From: Thermoleophilia bacterium
GTDB lineage: Bacteria > Actinomycetota > Thermoleophilia > Gaiellales > Gaiellaceae
Direction: 5' to 3'
Length of the DNA: 35,960 nt
Assembly (NCBI GenBank): GCA_025934995.1
Contig: JAICWC010000018.1
Coordinates: 1-35,960 of the forward strand
Under the pieces are notes generated by a model. The model was not told the DNA's origin, did not search any database, and was given only the letters and a program-made list of their open reading frames with translations. Positions 6,399 to 13,946 of this stretch are shown here, one piece after another; within the stretch, counting starts at the first letter, position 1; the number at the start of each line of letters is the position of its first letter. A program made the translations under genes and the position numbers.

Positions 6399-8017
6399 GA
6401 GCGCACCTCCTCGAGCGACCGCAACGGGAGGCGCACGGTGAACCGCGCACCGTCGACGTTCTCGACGGCGATCGATCCGTTCCGGCGGCGCACCTCCTGG
6501 CTCACGAGCGCCAGCCCGAGGCCACGCTTCCGCTTGTCGCCCCGCGCGACCTTCGTGGTGAAGCCGTCGCGGAAGATCTCGTCGGTCAACGCCGCGTCGA
6601 CGCCCGGGCCGGAGTCGTGGACCGAGAGCACGAGCTCGCCTCCTTCGACCTGCAGCGTCACGTCGACGTGACCGCCGGTCCCTCCCGCCGAGACCGACTC
6701 GAGCGCGTTGTCGATCAGGTTTCCGAGCATCGAGACGAGTCCGCGGACGTCCTCGAGCTGGGACGGCAGCTCGGTCGCGTGGACGTCGAGTTGCACGCCG
6801 TGCTGGCTCGCGACCGCCGCCTTTCCGAGCAGCAGCGCGGCGAGAATCGGGTCGCCGATCCGGTCGACGAGCGATGCGGCCAGCTCCTGATGCAGGAGCG
6901 ACGACCGGTTGATCTCCGCCACGGCGTCGTCGTAGCGGCCGAGCTCGATCAGTCCGCTGATCACGTGCAAGCGGTGCTGGAAATCGTGCTCCTGCGCGCG
7001 CAGGGCGTCGGCGAGGTTACGGACGTCGTGCAGCTCCCTGGAGAGTGCGTCGAGCTCGGTGCGGTCCCGAAGCGTTACGACGGCTCCGATCGAGCGCCCG
7101 CGCACCTCGACCGGCATCCGGTTCGCGACGAGCACGCGGTCGCCGACGACGACGACTTCGTCCTGCCCTGCGATGCGTCCCGCGAGCACGTCGCGCACCC
7201 GGCCGTCGGGCACGACGTTCTCGATCCCCCAACCGACGGCGTCCGCACCCACCCCGAGCAGGCGCTGCGCCTCGTCGTTGATCAACGTGATTCGTCCGGC
7301 CGGATCGAGTGTGATCGTGCCTTCGCGGACGCCGTGCAGCATCGCCTCCCGCTGCTCGAGCAGTGCGCCGATCTCGTCGGGCTCGAGGCCGAACGTCTGC
7401 CGCTTCACGTGTCGCGCGAGTAGGAATGCGCCTGCGATCGCAAGTCCAAGTGCGACGAGCACAGGAATGAGGATCGTGCCGAGTGACGACCAGAGCTCGG
7501 AGGTGATCGCGCTCTCGAGCACGCCGACGGAGACGAGCCCGACCACGCGCCCGTGTGCGTTCCGAATCGGCACCTTCGCGCGCATCGACCAGCCGAGCGA
7601 CCCGTGCTGCTCGCCGACGAACGTTTGCCCTGCGAACGTCGCCGCGGGGTTCTCGCCGGGATCGTGCAGCAATGACTTGCCGATCAGCTTCGGATTGGGG
7701 TGGGACATGCGGATGCCGTGCCGGTTCGCGACGACGACGAACGCCGCGCCCGTTGCGCGGCGGATGCGCTCGGCGATCGGGTCGATGACGCGCGCGCCGT
7801 CGGGTCGTGTCAACGACGCGACGACCTGTCGGTCCGTCGCAACCGTCTGCGCAATGGCGAGTGACTTCGCGCCGGCGCGTTTCGCGAGGTCGTTTCGTGA
7901 GTGCCGGTAGAGCACGACGGATGCCACGCCCACCGTCAGGACGATGATCGCGAGCTGCAGGAGCAGCAGTTGCGTTGAGAGTCGTGGCCGCCGTGCGGAC
8001 GTTGTGCCGATGCGCAC
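6395..8017 (-). CDS. Sensor histidine kinase, CitA/DcuS type
   Basis: Numbered from the GTG at 8017 (540 residues), the protein has a first membrane segment at about 15-37, an extracellular Cache/PAS-like sensor domain (about 40-175), a second membrane segment (about 180-201), a cytoplasmic PAS domain (about 224-317), the phospho-acceptor region EHDFQHRLH (His344) and an ATPase domain. The ATPase shows an N box (NLIDN), DSGPGV and GLGLALV. This is the architecture of CitA/DcuS/DctS sensors of extracellular carboxylates. A GTG at 8086 in the same frame would add 23 unlikely residues and run into the divergent promoter, so 8017 is preferred. The family motif normally has Asn where this protein has His (HDFQH), a small oddity. 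Confidence 0.9.
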   Translation of the reverse strand: MRIGTTSARRPRLSTQLLLLQLAIIVLTVGVASVVLYRHSRNDLAKRAGAKSLAIAQTVATDRQVVASLTRPDGARVIDPIAERIRRATGAAFVVVANRHGIRMSHPNPKLIGKSLLHDPGENPAATFAGQTFVGEQHGSLGWSMRAKVPIRNAHGRVVGLVSVGVLESAITSELWSSLGTILIPVLVALGLAIAGAFLLARHVKRQTFGLEPDEIGALLEQREAMLHGVREGTITLDPAGRITLINDEAQRLLGVGADAVGWGIENVVPDGRVRDVLAGRIAGQDEVVVVGDRVLVANRMPVEVRGRSIGAVVTLRDRTELDALSRELHDVRNLADALRAQEHDFQHRLHVISGLIELGRYDDAVAEINRSSLLHQELAASLVDRIGDPILAALLLGKAAVASQHGVQLDVHATELPSQLEDVRGLVSMLGNLIDNALESVSAGGTGGHVDVTLQVEGGELVLSVHDSGPGVDAALTDEIFRDGFTTKVARGDKRKRGLGLALVSQEVRRRNGSIAVENVDGARFTVRLPLRSLEEVRS

Positions 8018-8077
8018 GCACCCGATCGTACCCCCGGTCCTGCCGAACGGCCGTGATCGGAAATGAGCGAAAAGTCC

Positions 8078-8104
8078 GCTAATCACCGGTTAGTGCAGCT
8101 AATG
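8078..8104. promoter_or_regulatory. Candidate operator between the kinase and Liv operons
   Basis: Two copies of GCTAAT start at 8078 and 8098, 20 bp apart (about two helical turns), with an inverted GGTTAG between them (8088-8093). CTAA and TTAG thus flank a CACCGG core. The site lies in the divergent region just upstream of the first importer gene. Spacing and symmetry fit binding by a dimeric response regulator such as the adjacent CitB-type protein, but this is inference. Confidence 0.35.
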
Positions 8105-8151
8105 GCGCGCAATCTGGACAACGCGGCGACCGCCGGACAGCATCGCGCTCC

Positions 8152-9030
8152 ATGCCACTCTTCTGGCTGTCCGTCGGGTTCGGCTGCGTCACGGCGTCGG
8201 TGCTCGCCATCGCGGCAGTCGGCCTGAGCCTCCAGTTCGGAATCACGAACTACGTCAACTTCGCGTACGGCGACTTCATGGCGCTCGGCGGCTTCTTCGC
8301 GTACGTGCTGAACAACCAGGTGTTCCACCTCGACATCTGGATCGCGCTGGTCATCGGCTCGCTGGCGATGGGCGGGTTCGCCGTTATCGTCAACCGGCTG
8401 ATCCTCGGGCCCTTCGCGCGCCGCTTCAGCACGAGCCACTACGTCCTCATCGTCACCTTCGGGCTCTCGCTGATCATGCTCAACGCCGCGTACTCGATCT
8501 GGGGTGCGCAGGTCCGCTTCTACAACATGCCGATCTCGTCGGCGCTCACCATCGGGCCGGTGCGCTTCACGAGGAATCAGCTGATCGTGATTGCGATCGC
8601 GGTCGGCCTGATGCTCGCGGTGCACGCGATGCTCAAGGCGACCCGTCTCGGGAAGTCAATGCGCGCGATGGCGGACAACACGACGCTCGCGATGACGAGC
8701 GGCATCGACACGAAGCGAATCACCACCATCACCTGGTTCCTGTCCGGCACGCTCGCCGGCGTCGCGGGGACCGTGCTCGGGATCAGCGAGGGCAACCTGA
8801 CCCCTGCGTCGGGCGAGCTCTTCCTGTTCGTGATCTTCGCCGCCGTGATCCTCGGCGGCGTCGGGAGCATCTACGGCGCGATGGGGGGTGCGATCCTCAT
8901 CGGTCTCGCGACGGAGATCTCGGCTGCGTTCATCAACCCGGCCTACAAGCTCGACATCGCGTTCGTGATTCTCATCCTGACGCTGCTCGTGCGGCCGAGC
9001 GGGCTGATCGCGCGCCCGGGGACGACGTAG
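8152..9030 (+). CDS. livH: Liv-type ABC importer permease (LivH-like)
   Basis: The 292-residue protein is a multi-span membrane permease of the branched-chain amino acid/amide (HAAT) importer family. It shows the family pattern GLSLQFGITNYVNFAYGDFM near the N-terminus and the cytoplasmic coupling segment ATRLGKSMRAMADN followed by AMTSGIDTKRI. A glycine-rich late segment (ILGGVGSIYGAMGGAILIG) is also typical. It is the first gene of a five-gene importer operon and lies 7 bases before the second permease gene. HAAT importers carry amino acids, urea or short carboxylic acids; the neighbouring lyase and CitA-type sensor favour an acid, by inference. Confidence 0.92.
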   Translation: MPLFWLSVGFGCVTASVLAIAAVGLSLQFGITNYVNFAYGDFMALGGFFAYVLNNQVFHLDIWIALVIGSLAMGGFAVIVNRLILGPFARRFSTSHYVLIVTFGLSLIMLNAAYSIWGAQVRFYNMPISSALTIGPVRFTRNQLIVIAIAVGLMLAVHAMLKATRLGKSMRAMADNTTLAMTSGIDTKRITTITWFLSGTLAGVAGTVLGISEGNLTPASGELFLFVIFAAVILGGVGSIYGAMGGAILIGLATEISAAFINPAYKLDIAFVILILTLLVRPSGLIARPGTT

Positions 9031-9037
9031 GACTGCA

Positions 9038-10042
9038 GTGCTCTACTACGTCTTCACCCTCGTCTTCTTCTGCTTCGACTACTTCATCCTCGCGATGGGG
9101 CTGAACATCCAGTACGGCGAGACGGGGATCCTCAACTTCGCCTACATCGGCTTCGTCGCGATCGGCGCGTACTTCACCGGCGTCTTCAGCCTTCATCCCG
9201 CCGGGCACTCGGGACAGCACTACATCCTCGGGCTCGGGCTTCCGTTCCCGCTCAACCTGCTCCTGGGCGGTCTGGCGGCGATGGTCTTCGCGCTCATCGT
9301 CGCGTTGATCACGCTCCGGCGCCTGCGGACGGACTACCTCGCGATCGTCCTGATCTCGCTGTCGCTCGTGCTCTACGACTTCTGCAACAACTTCGTCTCG
9401 CTCTTCAACGGCGCCGACGGCCTCTACAACGTGCCGGAGCCGTTCGCGAAGTCGCTCGGGCTCACCGTCAACTCCTTCATCCCGTTCTTCGCCTGCGTCA
9501 CCGCGGCGATCTCGCTGCTGATGTGGTTCGTGATGAGCCGCATCACGCGCGCGCCGCTCGGACGGACATTGCGGGCGATTCGCGACGACGAAGTGGTCGC
9601 GGCGGCGCTCGGCAAGAACGTCTTCGGGATGCGGCTGAAGTCGATGCTGATCGGCTCGTTCTACGCCGGCATCGGCGGCGGCCTCCTGATGCAGTTCGGC
9701 GGCTCGTTCAACCCGACCGCATGGCTGCCCGGCGAGACGTTCGTCGTCTTCGCCGTTCTGATCGTCGGCGGCGCCGGCAACAACATCGGCATGTTCGTCG
9801 GGGCTCTCCTCGTCGAGACGCTCCTCATCCACCTGCCGGCGTTCCTGCCGGAGATTCCGGGCCATCCGGGCCTGATCGAGTACTTCGACAACGCCGTCGT
9901 TGGCATCGTCCTGATGCTGATGCTCTGGTTCCGTCCCGAGGGCGTCGTTCCCGCGCGCCTGCGGCGGACGGCGAGCTTCGGCGTGGCGGCCCGCGGCGAC
10001 GCGGAGCCCGAGCTGACGATCGCGGTGGCGGCGCATGAGTGA
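9038..10042 (+). CDS. livM: Liv-type ABC importer permease (LivM-like)
   Basis: This 334-residue membrane protein is the partner permease. It begins at a GTG and shows LNIQYGETGILNFAYIGFVA, then the coupling loop region GRTLRAIRDDEVVAAALGKN and GMRLKSMLIGS, and ends with the family's MLWFRPEGVVP. The C-terminal 30 residues are charged and cytoplasmic. Its stop overlaps the ATG of the first ATPase gene by 8 bases (ATGAGTGA), indicating translational coupling. Gene order permease-permease-ATPase-ATPase-binding protein matches the Liv family except that the binding protein is last. Confidence 0.92.
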   Translation: MLYYVFTLVFFCFDYFILAMGLNIQYGETGILNFAYIGFVAIGAYFTGVFSLHPAGHSGQHYILGLGLPFPLNLLLGGLAAMVFALIVALITLRRLRTDYLAIVLISLSLVLYDFCNNFVSLFNGADGLYNVPEPFAKSLGLTVNSFIPFFACVTAAISLLMWFVMSRITRAPLGRTLRAIRDDEVVAAALGKNVFGMRLKSMLIGSFYAGIGGGLLMQFGGSFNPTAWLPGETFVVFAVLIVGGAGNNIGMFVGALLVETLLIHLPAFLPEIPGHPGLIEYFDNAVVGIVLMLMLWFRPEGVVPARLRRTASFGVAARGDAEPELTIAVAAHE

Positions 10043-10859
10043 GAGCGGAGTGCTCGAACGCACGCCCGCGACCGGTCGGAAAGCCGCGCTCCGCTGTGAG
10101 GCGGTCACGAAGGCGTTCCAGGGAGTGCACGCCGTCAACGGCGCCACCTTCGACGTGCCGGAGGGACAGATCACCGCGCTGATCGGCCCGAACGGCGCAG
10201 GCAAGACGACCGTCGTGAACATCCTCTCCGGCGCGATGAACTGTGACAGCGGGCACCAGTTCATCGGCGAGACGGACGTGACCAACTGGCCGAGCTACAA
10301 AATCGCGCGGCTCGGTCTCTTCCGAACGTTCCAGCTGTCGCGCGAGCTGTACGGGCTGACCGTGCTCGAGAACCTGCTCGTTGCACCCGCCGAACAGGCG
10401 GGCGACTCCCTCGTCAACGTGCTCCTCCGGCCCGGGCTGATCCGGCGCCAGGAACGTGCGCACGCGCAGCACGCCCTGGAGGTGCTCGACACCTACGGCC
10501 TGTACCGGCACCGCGACACGCGCGCGCGCGAGCTGTCGGGTGGCCAGAAGAAGCTGCTCGAGATCGCGCGCGCCGTCATGGCGTCGCCGAAGATCCTGCT
10601 CCTCGATGAGCCGATGGCCGGTGTCAACCCGGCGCTGATCGAGCTCATCGGAGGCCACATCGTCGACCTGAAGCAGAGCGGCGTGACGGTGCTGATGGTC
10701 GAGCACAACCTGAACGTCGTCGAGCAGATCTGCGACTACGTGATCGTGCTGGCAGAGGGCCGCACCCTCGCGACGGGCCGGCTCAGCGAGCTGCGCGAGA
10801 ACACCGACGTCGTCAAGGCCTACCTCGGCGAGGTGATCGATGCCGGCGCTGCTCACTGA
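10035..10859 (+). CDS. livG: Liv-type ABC importer ATPase (LivG-like)
   Basis: The 274-residue protein is a complete ABC ATPase with Walker A GPNGAGKTT, a Q-loop near FRTFQLSREL, signature LSGGQKK, Walker B ILLLDEP and the switch His in MVEHNLNVV. The Gly-Val-Asn-Pro segment after Walker B (MAGVNP) is characteristic of LivG proteins. It energises the two permeases at the cytoplasmic face. It overlaps the previous gene by 8 bases and the next by 20 bases. A short N-terminal extension of about 15 residues precedes the ATPase fold. Confidence 0.93.
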   Translation: MSESGVLERTPATGRKAALRCEAVTKAFQGVHAVNGATFDVPEGQITALIGPNGAGKTTVVNILSGAMNCDSGHQFIGETDVTNWPSYKIARLGLFRTFQLSRELYGLTVLENLLVAPAEQAGDSLVNVLLRPGLIRRQERAHAQHALEVLDTYGLYRHRDTRARELSGGQKKLLEIARAVMASPKILLLDEPMAGVNPALIELIGGHIVDLKQSGVTVLMVEHNLNVVEQICDYVIVLAEGRTLATGRLSELRENTDVVKAYLGEVIDAGAAH

Positions 10860-11553
10860 GGGCGTGACGGCCGGTTACGGCCGTGCTCCGATCATCACCG
10901 ACATCAGCCTCTCCGCCGAGAGGGGCACGGTCACGACGATCATCGGCCCGAACGGCGCCGGCAAGTCGACCTTTGCGAAGACGCTCGTCGGCGTCCTCAA
11001 GCCGATGTCGGGGCGGATCGTCGTCGACGACCTCGACATCACGAGGATGCCCGGCCACCAGATTCCGCGGCACGGGCTCGTGTACGTGCCGCAGAACGAC
11101 AACGTCTTCAAGCGCCTGACCGTGCGCGAGAACCTCGAGGTCGGCGCGTTCGTCGCTAAGGGCGACACGTCCGCGCGCATGGCCGAGGTGCTCGGCATCT
11201 TCGCCGACCTCGAGAAGGCGAAGGACAAGAAGGCGGGGCTGCTCTCCGGCGGCCAGCAGAATCTGCTCGCGATCGCGCGGGCACTGATGGTCGAGCCGTC
11301 CGTGATCATCCTGGACGAGCCGACCGCCGGCCTCTCGCCGACGTACACCGATGCCGTGTGGAACCAGATCGCGGCGATCGCGCGGCTCGACAAAGCGGTT
11401 CTCGTCGTCGAGCAGAACGTCGAGCGCGCGCTCAAGCACTCCGACTTCGTGCACATCTTCGTGGCGGGACGCAGCCACGTTCACGGGCCTGCCCGGGAGA
11501 TCGCGGCGCTCGACCTGCCGTCGATCTTCCTCGGACGGTCACAGGCCGCCTAG
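10840..11553 (+). CDS. livF: Liv-type ABC importer ATPase (LivF-like)
   Basis: This 237-residue ABC ATPase is the second nucleotide-binding subunit. It shows GPNGAGKST (Walker A), YVPQNDNVFKRLTVREN (Q-loop region typical of LivF), LSGGQQN (signature), VIILDEPTAGLSP (Walker B and D-loop) and VVEQNVERAL, where Gln replaces the switch His as in other LivF proteins. It starts 20 bases inside the upstream ATPase gene. LivF and LivG form a heterodimer beneath the permeases. Confidence 0.93.
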   Translation: MPALLTEGVTAGYGRAPIITDISLSAERGTVTTIIGPNGAGKSTFAKTLVGVLKPMSGRIVVDDLDITRMPGHQIPRHGLVYVPQNDNVFKRLTVRENLEVGAFVAKGDTSARMAEVLGIFADLEKAKDKKAGLLSGGQQNLLAIARALMVEPSVIILDEPTAGLSPTYTDAVWNQIAAIARLDKAVLVVEQNVERALKHSDFVHIFVAGRSHVHGPAREIAALDLPSIFLGRSQAA

Positions 11554-11582
11554 GTCGTCAAGGACACAAGGAGGGACACGGA

Positions 11583-12851
11583 ATGGTCAAGGCAAGATGG
11601 TTGCGGGTCGCGGCGATCGGCTGTGCGTTTGCGGCCGCGGCGACCCTCGCGGGCGGCGCCTTCGGCTCCGTCGGCTCGAAGCACAAGAGTGCGTCGTCGA
11701 TCGTGGTCGGCGGGATCTTCCCGTTCACCGGCACGAAGGCGCTCCTCTCGACGTGGGGGACGCACGGCGTTCCCGTGGGCGTCTGGGAGGTCAACCACAA
11801 CGGCGGCGTGCTCGGTCACCAGTGGAAGTCCTCGTACGTCGACGACGCCGCCGACTCCGTCGACGCGCTGCCTGCGTTCCGCAAGCTGCTGCTGAAGCAC
11901 CCGACGCTCGTCATCGGCCCGTTCTCGCCGACGATCGAAGCAGTGATCAACCAGTTCAAGCCGAACAATGTCGCGGACTTCATGGTCGGCGGCCTCACGC
12001 AGCTCGACACGCTGAAGAACTCGTATGTGTTCCGGACGTCGTCGTCGGACTCGAACGAAGCGATTGCGATGGCGTACTACGCGATCAAGCACGGGTGGAA
12101 GTCCGCCTCGCTGATCTTCGACAACTCGGCGAACTCGCAGGGCTTCGTGCCGCCGCTCGAGAAGGCGTTCAAGGCGCTCGGCGGAAAGATCGACGCGAAC
12201 ATCACCCTGACGCCGGGGCAGTCCTCCTACAACGCGGAGCTCGCCCAGGCGTTTGCGAAGAGCCCACAGGTGATCTTCGACTCGATGGACTCGCAGTCGG
12301 CCGCGACGCTGTTCTCGGACGGTCAGCAACTCGGCTACATGAACGTCCCGTGGATCGGCGACGACCTTCAGTCGGCTCCCCAGGGCGACTATGCGAAGGC
12401 GTTCGGCAAGACCGCCTCGACGGAGCTGACGGCGGCGTTGCCGGCGTCGCCGTCCGGCGCGGCGTTCAACCACTTCCTGAGCGACTACCAGAAGGTCTGG
12501 CACACGAAGAGCATCCTCCCGACCACGTTCAACGAGTACGACTCGGTCGTGATCGCGTCCCTCGCGATGACCGCCGCCAAGTCGACGAACCCGAAGGTCT
12601 GGGTGAAGGACGTGATGAAGGTCGCGGACGCGCCGGGCGTCAAGTGCTCGACCTACGCGGCCTGCGTGCGCTTGATCAAGAAGCACAAGGACATCAACTA
12701 CGAAGGCGCGTCGGGCAACGACGACTTCAACCGGTACCACAACGTCTTCAGCGGCTTCCAGATGGTCGGGTTCGACTCGAACCTGAACAACGTGACGCGT
12801 GGGTTCGTCACGCCGCAGGAGCTCGAATCGGTCGTCGCCAAGGGCGGCTGA
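11583..12851 (+). CDS. Liv-type periplasmic/extracellular binding protein
   Basis: The 422-residue protein starts at an ATG preceded by a strong AAGGAGG ribosome site (11568-11574). A signal peptide covers about residues 1-30 and is followed by a Ser/Lys-rich linker. The body follows the type I periplasmic-binding fold of amino-acid/amide receptors: VVGGIFPFTGTKAL at the start, GPFSPTIEAVINQF, and a final DSNLNNVTRGFV region. No L-(A/S)-(G/A)-C lipobox is visible; the Cys in the h-region is not in a lipobox context. It is the last gene of the importer operon. It should deliver the substrate to LivHM; the ligand is unknown and could be an amino acid or a carboxylate. Confidence 0.9.
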   Translation: MVKARWLRVAAIGCAFAAAATLAGGAFGSVGSKHKSASSIVVGGIFPFTGTKALLSTWGTHGVPVGVWEVNHNGGVLGHQWKSSYVDDAADSVDALPAFRKLLLKHPTLVIGPFSPTIEAVINQFKPNNVADFMVGGLTQLDTLKNSYVFRTSSSDSNEAIAMAYYAIKHGWKSASLIFDNSANSQGFVPPLEKAFKALGGKIDANITLTPGQSSYNAELAQAFAKSPQVIFDSMDSQSAATLFSDGQQLGYMNVPWIGDDLQSAPQGDYAKAFGKTASTELTAALPASPSGAAFNHFLSDYQKVWHTKSILPTTFNEYDSVVIASLAMTAAKSTNPKVWVKDVMKVADAPGVKCSTYAACVRLIKKHKDINYEGASGNDDFNRYHNVFSGFQMVGFDSNLNNVTRGFVTPQELESVVAKGG

Positions 12852-12857
12852 ACCAGA

Positions 12858-12893
12858 AGATGGTGGGTTGCGAGTGCTCGCAGCCCACCATCT
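12858..12893 (+). terminator. Long hairpin after the importer operon
   Basis: Six bases after the binding-protein stop, AGATGGTGGG pairs with CCCACCATCT, followed inward by a T-G pair and TGCGAG / CTCGCA around a 2-base centre, giving a stem of about 17 bp. There is no T tract after it. It most likely ends the operon or stabilises its 3' end. Confidence 0.7.
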
Positions 12894-12977
12894 CACCCCA
12901 CCGCCTTGCCCGGCAGCGACGGCCCCGACATTGCCCTGGTTCCCGGCACTCGCAGTGACGGCACGGAGGCCTTGCTA

Positions 12978-13026
12978 TTGACAGATCGAGTGAGCCGTGA
13001 GATGGATTTCGGAAGTACCGTACTTC
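12978..13026 (+). promoter_or_regulatory. Promoter-like TTGACA and a short inverted repeat
   Basis: TTGACA at 12978-12983 matches a -35 box, though no clear -10 box follows at the usual spacing. GAAGTAC-C-GTACTTC (13012-13026), a perfect 7-bp inverted repeat, lies 4 bases before the ribosome site of the secreted small protein. It could be an operator or an RNA hairpin near the ribosome site. Confidence 0.35.
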
Positions 13027-13044
13027 GACCAGGAGGGGTTATTC

Positions 13045-13413
13045 ATGAGGGGGTTTTTCCTGCCTGCGGCGGTTGTCGTGTGCGCGGCGCTGCTTGCTGT
13101 CCCGGCGGCGCTCGCCGATTCCTGCGGCAATGTGAGCCGCGCACCGGCAGCATGCGGGACCGACTGCAGTGGCGGTCCGATCGTCGACGGCAACTGGATC
13201 TGGCTTCCTAGCGTCGAGCCTGGCGCACCGGCCATGTGGGGTTTCAACCCTCCGGGCGCGCCTGACTCCGCGCTTGGCTTCCCGGACGCGAACGGCCAGT
13301 ACGGCAGCCACGTCGGTGCTTCGCTTCTCGACGCCAGCGCGCTGTGCGATCCGACCAGCACCGCGTCGGCAAATCGCCAGACAACGAACGGCATCCAGAG
13401 CGGCTGCGAGTAA
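13045..13413 (+). CDS. Small secreted Cys-containing protein
   Basis: The 122-residue product starts at an ATG with the ribosome site AGGAGGGG (13031-13038). Residues 1 to about 25 form a signal peptide (hydrophobic core FFLPAAVVVCAALLAVPAALA, cleavage after ALA). The mature part has six Cys (CGNVSRAPAACGTDC near its start, then ALCDP and a C-terminal SGCE), suggesting disulfides, and a Gly/Pro/Trp-rich middle (WIWLPSVEPGAPAMWGFNPPG). I do not recognise a family. It is monocistronic: the importer hairpin precedes it and another hairpin follows. An extracellular or envelope structural role is plausible but unproven. Confidence 0.7.
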   Translation: MRGFFLPAAVVVCAALLAVPAALADSCGNVSRAPAACGTDCSGGPIVDGNWIWLPSVEPGAPAMWGFNPPGAPDSALGFPDANGQYGSHVGASLLDASALCDPTSTASANRQTTNGIQSGCE

Positions 13414-13433
13414 CAGACGCTCGTGAGGAGGCG

Positions 13434-13460
13434 GCGGGCGGCACGCAAAGGGCCGCCCGC
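13434..13460 (+). terminator. GC-rich hairpin after the small secreted protein
   Basis: GCGGGCGGC (13434-13442) pairs perfectly with GCCGCCCGC (13452-13460) around a 9-base loop, 20 bases after the stop codon. No T tract follows. It is a probable transcript end for the 122-residue gene. Confidence 0.6.
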
Positions 13461-13531
13461 TCCCGCCTGGCGGAGGTTCGGTCCTGCTCGCTGGCCTCGG
13501 CCTTTTACACCGTGCCAGAGCTCTCGCGAGC

Positions 13532-13801
13532 TCAGCTCGGTCTCGTGTCCTCGCGATCCTTGATCTCGAGACGTAGGTCGGCGAATTCCCGAGTCTCGAG
13601 AATTGCTTCGAGCGCCCGCTGCTCGCCTCGCTGTAGCGCGATGCGCCGGTGCGTCTCCAGCGCGCGATCGAGAAGAAGCGACAGATCTCGATGTCCGGCC
13701 GAGCGTCCGGCCTCTGCGGCCGCTGCGTCGCGCAGTCGGCGTGCATCGACGTCCGCGATCGACGCGACTTTGCCCATGATGTCCAGCTCGATCACTGCCA
13801 C
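13532..13801 (-). CDS. Small helical protein, unknown
   Basis: An 89-residue frame from a GTG at 13801 reads as a mostly helical, charged protein: VDARRLRDAAAAEAGRS, then LLLDRALETHRRIALQRGEQ and a C-terminal EFADLRLEIKDRED. A GTG at 13795 would shorten it by two residues. The open frame runs further upstream, but the added residues are Arg/Ser-rich and unlikely. I do not recognise a family. It lies downstream of the EamA-type exporter on the same strand, at a distance of about 145 bases, so cotranscription is possible but not shown. Confidence 0.5.
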   Translation of the reverse strand: MAVIELDIMGKVASIADVDARRLRDAAAAEAGRSAGHRDLSLLLDRALETHRRIALQRGEQRALEAILETREFADLRLEIKDREDTRPS

Positions 13802-13946
13802 TCGACCCCATGGCGACGCTACCTGTTCGACGGCGCTAGAACGAGACCGTGAGTGTGTTGAACGTCGCGGTGCGTGTGACGGCGCCGCCGAGTGCGGTCG
13901 GCTGCGAATTCGAGATGGCGTGTCGCGGCACAAGCGACCGCTTCGC

